Positions 23,337 through 30,600 of a DNA stretch of 33,263 nucleotides are shown here, one piece after another. Origin of the DNA: Sphingomonas sp. CBMAI 2297. GTDB lineage: Bacteria; Pseudomonadota; Alphaproteobacteria; Sphingomonadales; Sphingomonadaceae. The translations under genes were made by a program, and so were the position numbers. The notes under the pieces were generated by a model. That model had not been told where the DNA came from and ran no database searches. It was given only the letters and a program-made list of their open reading frames with translations. How positions within the stretch are numbered: the stretch's first letter is position 1; each line of letters opens with the position of its first letter. The DNA is taken from contig NZ_JAPDIR010000006.1 of the NCBI RefSeq assembly GCF_029870595.1, positions 1 to 33,263 of the forward strand, given 5' to 3'.

Positions 23337-24839
23337 ATGACGACCGGACGACCAAATCCCCTCATCGGCTTCCTGACGGCACGGCTGCATCTCGATCGCG
23401 CCGGCCTGTTCCGCACCGCGATCGTCCTCACCCTGTCCGTGATAGCGGCGTTCGCCGTCCATCCGCTCGGCGAAGTCGCCGCGGCGCTGGTGTTCGTGCT
23501 CGGCATCACGGTTGCCGGCGCGCTGAGCGGCCTCGCCTCGGCGCTGATCGCCGCGCTCGCCGCCTTTCTGATCTACAATTTCTACCTGACCGAGCCGGCC
23601 CTCACCTTCCGGATCGTCACGGGCGGCGATCTCGCGCCGCTCGTCGTGTTCAACCTGTGCGCCCTGGTTTCCGGCGTGCTCGCCGGGCAGCTGAAGGACC
23701 ATGCCCAGGCTGCCCGATCGAGCAATCTCCAGCTCAACAGCCTGCTGGCGCTGAGCCAGGAACTCCAGTCCGCGGCCCGCCCCGCCGATGTCGTCGTCAC
23801 CGTCGAGCGGGCGGTGCACCGGATCCTGGGCGCGCGGGCGACGCTGTTCCGGGTCGATGACGAAGGGCTGCGCTGCCTCTCGCCAATGCCCTGCGCGGCG
23901 AGCTGGCACGATTTCGCGGACGGGGTCGCGCACCAGCCCCAACCTCCCGCGGACAGCCCGCTGATCGGCCGGCGCCTCGAACTCGCCAATGCGCCGCTCA
24001 CCGTGCTCGTGCTCGAGCCGCTGCGGCCGGGAAAGATCAAGCCGGCCTTCATCGACGCGGTCGCCAACATGGTCGCCCTGGCGCTCGAGCGCGCCGCGCT
24101 GTCCGAACAGATCACCGAGCGCAGCGCCGTCGCCCGGGCCGAGAAGCTGAAGAGCGCGCTGCTCGCCTCGGTCAGCCATGATTTCCGCACGCCGCTCACC
24201 GCGATCAGCGCGTCGGCGTCGAGCCTGATCGCCTATGGCGAGAAGCTCGACGCGGAAACCTCCGCGCGCCTGCTGCGCGGCGTGGTCGACGAGTGCGAGC
24301 GCCTCAATCGCTACACGGCCAATCTGCTCGAGATGAGCCGGATGGAAGCGGGCGGCATCGCCCAGCCGCTCCAGATCCTGGGCGCCGCCGAAATGGCCGG
24401 CGCGGCGCTGCACCGGATCCGGCCCCGCGCGGGCGGGCGGCAAGTGACGCTGCACGCGCCGGACCCCGACCTGCCGGTCGCCGCCAATCCCGCTCTTTTC
24501 GAGCTGGTGCTGCTCAACATCCTCGACAATGCGATCCTCTACAGCGACGAGGGCGCCCGAGTGGAAATCGCCATCTCCGCCGAGGACGGTGCCTGCCGGA
24601 TCGACATAGCGGACAGCGGCCAGGGCATACCGGAGCACGCGCTCCAGCGGGTGTTCGAGCGTTTCTACCGCGCCGGCAGGCCCGACGCGACCGGACGCGG
24701 CAGCGGCCTGGGGCTGGCGATCGCCAAGGGGTTCGTGGAGGCGCTGGGCGGCACCATCCACGCGACCATTCCTGGGCTGGACGACCGCGGCACCCGCATC
24801 ATCATCCGACTTCCGCTCGCCGAGGCAATGCAAGCATGA
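23337..24839 (+). CDS. KdpD-like sensor histidine kinase lacking the KdpD N-terminal domains
   Basis: A 500-residue inner-membrane kinase. About residues 25-118 hold four membrane spans of the KdpD type (DUF4118), with the typical NFYLTEPALTF after the third. A GAF-like region follows (about 135-255), then the dimerisation/phosphoacceptor helix with SVSHDFRTPLTAI (His281), then an ATPase domain with LLNILDNAILYS, DSGQGIPE and GRGSGLGLAIAKG. Full KdpD is near 900 residues and begins with cytoplasmic KdpD and Usp domains that bind nucleotide signals; both are absent here. ATG 23337 has AGGAG four bases upstream. It overlaps the response regulator gene by four bases. The kdpFABC potassium pump genes are not in the window, so potassium sensing is not assured; the antiporter downstream is the only nearby candidate target. 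Confidence 0.94.
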   Translation: MTTGRPNPLIGFLTARLHLDRAGLFRTAIVLTLSVIAAFAVHPLGEVAAALVFVLGITVAGALSGLASALIAALAAFLIYNFYLTEPALTFRIVTGGDLAPLVVFNLCALVSGVLAGQLKDHAQAARSSNLQLNSLLALSQELQSAARPADVVVTVERAVHRILGARATLFRVDDEGLRCLSPMPCAASWHDFADGVAHQPQPPADSPLIGRRLELANAPLTVLVLEPLRPGKIKPAFIDAVANMVALALERAALSEQITERSAVARAEKLKSALLASVSHDFRTPLTAISASASSLIAYGEKLDAETSARLLRGVVDECERLNRYTANLLEMSRMEAGGIAQPLQILGAAEMAGAALHRIRPRAGGRQVTLHAPDPDLPVAANPALFELVLLNILDNAILYSDEGARVEIAISAEDGACRIDIADSGQGIPEHALQRVFERFYRAGRPDATGRGSGLGLAIAKGFVEALGGTIHATIPGLDDRGTRIIIRLPLAEAMQA

Positions 24840-25516
24840 CCAATATCCTCCTCGTCGATGACGAGCCCGCGCTGATCGCGGTGCTCGAACCGGTGCTCGG
24901 CGCCGAAGGCTATAGCGTCGCCGTCGCCTCGGGCGGCGTCCCGGCGCTGCGCATGGCCGAGGACATCAAGCCCGAAGTGGTACTGCTCGACCTCGGCCTG
25001 CCCGATATCGACGGCAAGGACGTCATCCGCGCCCTGCGCGCGACGAGCGAGGTGCCGATCATCGTCATCTCCGCCCGCCATCAGGAAGCCGAGAAGATCG
25101 CCGCGCTCGATCACGGCGCCGACGACTATGTGAACAAGCCGTTCGAGATCGGCGAGCTGATGGCCCGCATCCGCGCGGCGATCCGGCGCAGTTCCAGCCT
25201 GAAGAACACGCCCGCCACCTATCGCAGCGGCCCGCTGGAGATCGATTTCCAGGCGCGCCGCGTGTCGCTGGGGGGCGATGTGGTGAAGCTGTCGCCGAAG
25301 GAATATGACCTGCTGCGGACGCTGGCGCTCAGCGCCGGCCAGGTGGTGACGCACAAGCGGCTGCTCGCCGTGGGCTGGGGCAGCGATACCGCCGACAGCC
25401 AGTATCTGCGCGTCTATATCGGCCTGCTCCGCCAGAAGATCGAGGAGGATCCGAGCGATCCACGGCTGCTCGCGACCGAGCCCGGAGTCGGCTATCGGCT
25501 CGCCAGCGCGAGCTGA
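24836..25516 (+). CDS. KdpE-like OmpR-family response regulator
   Basis: A 226-residue DNA-binding response regulator, partner of the kinase whose gene it overlaps (ATGA at 24836-24839). The receiver domain (1-115) has the acidic pair Asp8-Asp9, phosphoacceptor Asp52 in VLLDLGLPDIDG, and Lys101 in YVNKPFEIGEL. The winged-helix domain (about 128-225) ends in the normal recognition and hairpin segment (LSPKEYDLLRTL, VVTHKRLLAVGWG, YLRVYIGLLRQKIEEDP, GVGYRL). LRVYIGLLRQKIE is very like KdpE. The gene is followed after 81 bases by the antiporter gene; a 14-base palindrome, CCGGCGCGCGCCGG, lies in between (25532-25545). Confidence 0.96.
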   Translation: MTNILLVDDEPALIAVLEPVLGAEGYSVAVASGGVPALRMAEDIKPEVVLLDLGLPDIDGKDVIRALRATSEVPIIVISARHQEAEKIAALDHGADDYVNKPFEIGELMARIRAAIRRSSSLKNTPATYRSGPLEIDFQARRVSLGGDVVKLSPKEYDLLRTLALSAGQVVTHKRLLAVGWGSDTADSQYLRVYIGLLRQKIEEDPSDPRLLATEPGVGYRLASAS

Positions 25517-25597
25517 ATTCCCGCCCCATCTCCGGCGCGCGCCGGTACAAGCAACCTAGCCGCGGGGCCGCCGGGCCGCGCAGAACGAGGCAGAGCC

Positions 25598-27229
25598 GTG
25601 GAAACCGTTTCGATCATCCTGTTCCTCCTGCTCGCCGTCGTCGTCAGCGGCGCGGTCGCGCGCATGCTGCCGTTCGGCGTGCCGACCCCGCTGGTGCAGA
25701 TCGTGCTGGGCGCAGCGATCGGCCTGTCCACCTCGCACCGCGTCGAGCTCGATCCCGAGCTGTTCATGTTCCTGTTCCTGCCGCCGCTGCTGTTCTTCGA
25801 CGGCTGGCGCATCCCCAAGGACGAGCTGTTCAAGGACCTCTCCACCGTGGTCGAGCTGGCGCTCGGGCTGGTGCTGCTGACCGTGATCGGCATGGGGCTG
25901 CTGATCAACTGGATGATCCCCGCCATGCCGCTGGCGGTGGCCTTCGCGCTCGCGGCGGTGATCTCGCCCACCGATCCGATCGCCGTGTCGGCGATCGCCG
26001 CGCGCGTGCCCATCCCGAAGCGCATGATGCACATCCTCGAAGGCGAATCGCTGCTCAACGACGCCTCGGGCCTGGTCTGCCTGCGCTTCGCCGTCGCCGC
26101 CGCGCTGACGGGCAGCTTCTCCGCGGGCCAGGCGGCGCTGACTTTCCTCTGGGTGGCGGGCGCCGGGCTGGCGATCGGCGTGCTGGTCACGCTCGCCGCC
26201 TCGCGCGCCAAGGCCTGGGTCACCCGGCGCTGGGGCGAGGACACCGGCTCGCAGATCCTCGTCAGCCTGCTGATCCCGTTCGGCTCCTATCTGCTCGCCG
26301 AGCATCTCCACGCATCGGGCATCCTGGCCGCCGTGGCGGCGGGCGTGACCATGACCTTCGCCGAAATCTCGCGCCAGGCGATGGCGGTCACCCGCATGCG
26401 CCGGAACTCGGTGTGGGACACGCTCCAGTTCACCCTCAACGGCGTGATCTTCGTGCTGCTGGGCGAGCAGCTGCCCGGCATCGTCGCGGGCGCCAAGCAG
26501 ACCGTGCTGCTGACCGGCCATGCCTCGCCCTGGTGGCTGGCGGTCTATGTCGTGGCGATCGTCGCCGGGCTGGCGGCACTGCGCTTCGCCTGGGTGTGGA
26601 CCTCGTTGCGGCTGACCATCCTGCGCAAGCGCGAGGGCAGCGAAACGATGCGGAGCCCCAATTGGCGGCTGGTCGCGGCGACCTCGTTCGCGGGCGTGCG
26701 CGGCGCGATAACCCTGGCCGGCGTGCTCACCCTGCCGCTGATGCTGCGGGACGGCACGCCCTTCCCCGCCCGCGACCTGGCGATCTTCCTCGCGGCCGGC
26801 GTGATCATCGTGTCGCTGGTCATCGCCAGCATCGCGCTGCCGATCCTGCTCAAGGGGCTGATCCTGCCCCCCGAGCCGTCCCGCCAGGCGGAGGAGGATT
26901 CCGCACGCGTCGCCACCGCCGAGGCCGCCATCCGCGCGGTCGAGCGGCACCAGCACGCGCTCGGCGAGGCGCATGGCGATCCCGATCTCTATGCGGCGGC
27001 AGGCGCGCGCGTCATGGGCTTCTATCGCGAGCGCATCGAGGGCCTGGGCGACGGCATGGCGGGCGAAGCACGCGCGCAGGAAAGGCTGGCAAGCGAGCTC
27101 AGGCTCGTCGGCATCCAGGCCGAGCGCGCGCGATTGCTGGAACTCGGCCGGGCGCGCGCGATCGGCAGCGAGACCGCCCGCAAGCTGACCCGCGAACTCG
27201 ATCTCGCCGAGACACGGCATCGCGGCTGA
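25598..27229 (+). CDS. CPA1 family Na+(K+)/H+ antiporter
   Basis: A 543-residue inner-membrane cation/proton exchanger. About 12 hydrophobic spans fill residues 1-430. CPA1 signatures are LFFDGWRIP (65-73), the unwound-helix motif VISPTDPIAV (121-130) and the ion-site motif EGESLLNDASG (148-158, Asn154-Asp155). SFAGVRGAITLAG lies late in the membrane part. A hydrophilic tail of about 110 residues, rich in Arg, Glu and Ala, follows and is probably a cytoplasmic helical regulatory domain, as in NhaP-like proteins. GTG 25598 has GAGG seven bases upstream. Same strand as, and 81 bases after, the two-component pair, so pH or salt homeostasis under that pair is a reasonable guess. Cation selectivity cannot be read from sequence. 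Confidence 0.95.
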   Translation: METVSIILFLLLAVVVSGAVARMLPFGVPTPLVQIVLGAAIGLSTSHRVELDPELFMFLFLPPLLFFDGWRIPKDELFKDLSTVVELALGLVLLTVIGMGLLINWMIPAMPLAVAFALAAVISPTDPIAVSAIAARVPIPKRMMHILEGESLLNDASGLVCLRFAVAAALTGSFSAGQAALTFLWVAGAGLAIGVLVTLAASRAKAWVTRRWGEDTGSQILVSLLIPFGSYLLAEHLHASGILAAVAAGVTMTFAEISRQAMAVTRMRRNSVWDTLQFTLNGVIFVLLGEQLPGIVAGAKQTVLLTGHASPWWLAVYVVAIVAGLAALRFAWVWTSLRLTILRKREGSETMRSPNWRLVAATSFAGVRGAITLAGVLTLPLMLRDGTPFPARDLAIFLAAGVIIVSLVIASIALPILLKGLILPPEPSRQAEEDSARVATAEAAIRAVERHQHALGEAHGDPDLYAAAGARVMGFYRERIEGLGDGMAGEARAQERLASELRLVGIQAERARLLELGRARAIGSETARKLTRELDLAETRHRG

Positions 27230-27604
27230 AGACGAAATCTTCCACCGGCCAAGAAATATCGCCGGCTCCGGCGCGGAACCACCGTGCCCATCGGACACGC
27301 CCGCGTTCCGGTGGCCAAAAGGCCGGTGAAAAGCGCCACAGCCATGGCCAGGATTCCATCAGCACTCAGGTTCCGGTGACTGCCCGTAAAACAATCGGCG
27401 CCGAGCGATAGTCTCGTCGTCAAATAGATCGATTGATTCCGATTTCGGAAGCATTGCATCGAAATCGCCCTCTTGAGGTTTGAGCGATTTACCGGACCTT
27501 CTAACAACGTTTCGCAGGTTACTAAATTTAAACTAAATACTTGCGCAAATGTTAACCAGTCGGCTCCGGCGAAGTTGCGTGGATTTCTCTGGGAGGAGAC
27601 TGTC
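27230..27604 (+). promoter_or_regulatory. Long AT-rich leader region of the giant adhesin gene
   Basis: A 375-base gene-free stretch. The first half is GC-rich and holds a small GCCGG-CT-CCGGC stem (27261-27272) past the antiporter stop. From about 27410 the base composition turns AT-rich. Features seen are the palindrome TTCCGA-TT-TCGGAA (27437-27450), direct repeats ACTAAAT at 27521-27527 and 27532-27538 spaced 11 bases, and the palindrome TTGCGCAA (27541-27548). A strong ribosome site GGGAGGAG (27591-27598) precedes ATG 27605 by six bases. The repeats and palindromes, about one helix turn apart, fit a regulated promoter, as expected for a biofilm adhesin; no -10/-35 pair is certain. Confidence 0.5.
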
Positions 27605-30600
27605 ATGCGTGCCGATGTGATCGATAAATCGACGGGTAATATTGTCCATGTTCCCGGGGACTCCATCGATCTATCCAGCCCCAGTGTGGTTCGGCTCGAC
27701 ATCGACCGGTCGCAGATCACCAGCCTGGAGCGGCAAGGCAACGACCTGATCGTGCATCTCGCCAATGGTGAGACGATCCGCGTCTCCAATTTCTATGTCC
27801 AGACAAACGGGGCGGCGAGCGATCTCGTCGTTCGCGAAGGCGATCACCTCTGGCTGGCGAATACGGCGGCGTCGGGACCGGCGCGCTTCGCGGCGCTGCA
27901 CGGGATCGACGATCTCCTGATCGGAGCCGGGGCGGAGGCCGCGGCCGGCGGCGGAGGCGGCGCGCTGCTTCCGGTATTGCTCGGGGGCGTCGCCGTGGCC
28001 GGCGGCGCCGCGGCACTGGCGGGCGGCGGCGGCGGCTCGAGCCGTGGCGGCGGTTCCACCGCCACCGTGGACACCACTCCGCCCAGCGCCCCCACCGCGA
28101 CGGTGAGCGGCAATGGCGCCAGCGTGACCGGCACGGGCGAGGCGGGTGCCACCGTGCAGGTGCGCGACCCCTCGGGCACGCTGCTCGGCAGCGGCACGGT
28201 GGGCAGCAACGGCAGCTACACGGTGACGCTCACCCAGCCCCAGAACAATGGCCAGACGGTCACCGTCACCCAGACCGATCCGGCCGGCAATGTCTCGCCC
28301 TCCACCACGGCGCATGCGCCCGACACCACCCCGCCGGCGGCGCCCACTGGCGCGATCAATCCCAACGGGACGATCGTCACCGGCACCGGCGAGCCCGGGG
28401 CGACCGTGACCGTACGCAACGGCAGCGACGCCGTGATCGGCACCGCCGTCGTCAACGCGCAGGGCAGCTATACCGTGACCCTGACCACGCCGCAGAACAA
28501 TGGCGGCACGATCACCGTCGCGCAGACCGATCCGGCGGGCAACGGATCGAACCCCATCAATCTCGCGGCGCCCGACATCACGCCGCCCAGCGCGCCCACC
28601 GCGATAATGGACCCGCACACCTTCACCGTCTCGGGAAGCGCCGAGCCCGGCGCGACGGTGACGGTGACGGATGCCGACGGCCGGCCGCTGGGAGGCACCG
28701 TCGCCAATGCGGATGGCGGCTATTCGATATCACTGCCGCCCGCCGTGTTCGACGGCGAGCCGGTGACCGTGGTGCAGACCGATCCGGCCGGCAACCATTC
28801 GCCGCCCACCATCGTCACGGCGCCCGATCTCTCGCCCCCCGCCGCGCCGACGGCCAGCGTCACGCCGGACGGCACCTCCGTCACCGGCACCGGCGAGCCC
28901 GGCGCGACCGTCACCGTGCGCGACCCCGATACCGGCACGACGGTGGGTACCGCGGTCGTCGGCGCGAACGGCACCTACACGGTGCCGCTGGCCCCGGGCG
29001 TGTCGGACGGCGGCACGCTGACGGTCACCCAGACGGATCCCAGCGGCAATGTCTCGCCCCCCACGAGCGTGACGACGCCGGACGTCGTCGCCCCAGCGGC
29101 GCCCACCGCGACGATCGCGGCGGACGGCACGTCGGTCACCGGCACCGGTGAGCCTGGCGCCACCGTCACCATCACGGGTGCGGGCGGCGTGACCGTCGGC
29201 ACGGCGGTGGTCACGGGCAATGGCAGCTATTTCGTCCCGCTCGCCCCGCCCCAGGCCAATGGCGGGACGCTGACGGTCGGGCAGACCGATGGCGCCGGCA
29301 ACCATTCGCCGACCGTGAACCTGACCGCGCCGGACATCACCCCGCCCGCCGCGCCGGTGGCCAGCGTGTCGGCGGATGGCACGGCAGTGACCGGCACCGG
29401 CGAGCCGGGCGCGACGGTGACCGTCCATGACGCCGCCGGCAATCCGCTCGGCACCGCCCTGGTCGCCGCCAATGGCAGTTTCAGCGTCACCCTCACCACG
29501 CCCCAGGCCAATGGCCAGCTGCTGGAGGTCTCCCAGAGCGATCCGGCGGGCAATGTCTCGCCCGAAACAGCCGTGCACGCGCCCGACATCACTGCGCCAA
29601 TCGGCCTGACGGCAGCGATCGGCGGCGGCGGCACGGTCGTGACCGGCAGCGGCGAGGCGGGCGCCACCGTCACCGTCCGCGATCCCTCGGGCACGGCGAT
29701 CGGCACGGCGGTGGTCGCCGCCGATGGTAGCTACAGCGTCACCCTCACCACCCCGCAGACCAATGGCCAGTTGCTCCAGGTCACTCAGGCCGACGCCGCC
29801 CATAATGTCTCCACGCCGGTAACCGTCACCGCGCCCGACCTCACCGCTCCCGCCGCGCCGGTGGCCAGCGTGTCGGCGGACGGCACGGCGGTGACCGGCA
29901 CGGGCGAGCCCGGCGCGACGGTGACCGTGCACGATGTCGCCGGCAATCCGCTCGGCACGGCGGTGGTCGCCGCCGATGGCAGCTTCAGCGTTACCCTCAC
30001 CACGCCCCAGGCCAATGGCCAACTGCTGGAGGTCTCCCAGACCGATCCGGCGGGCAATGTCTCGCCCGAAACGGCCGTGCACGCGCCCGACATCACCGCG
30101 CCGCTTGGCCTGACGGCAGCGATCGGCGGCGGCGGCACGGTCGTCACCGGCAGCGGCGAGCCCGGCGCGACCGTAACGGTACGCGATCCCGGCGGCACGG
30201 TGATCGGCACCGCGACCGTGGCTGCGAATGGCAGCTATAGCGCAACGCTCACCACTCCGCAGACCAACGGCCAGCTGCTCCAGGTCACCCAGGCGGACGC
30301 CGCCCATAATGTCTCCACCCCGGTAACCGTCACCGCGCCCGACCTCACCGCTCCCGCCGCGCCGGTGGCCAGCGTGTCGGCGGACGGCACGGCAGTGACC
30401 GGCACCGGCGAGCCGGGCGCGACGGTGACCGTCCATGACGCCGCCGGCAATCCGCTCGGCACGGCAGTGGTCGCCGCCAATGGCAGCTTCAGCGTCACCC
30501 TCACCACGCCGCAGGCCAATGGCCAGCTGCTCGAGGTCTCCCAGACCGATCCGGCAGGCAATGTCTCGCCCGAAACGGCCGTGCACGCGCCCGACATCAC

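Noticed and set aside
23337..25516. Complete kdp potassium-uptake operon
   Set aside because: Only the two-component genes are here; no KdpF, A, B or C coding sequence is found on either side.
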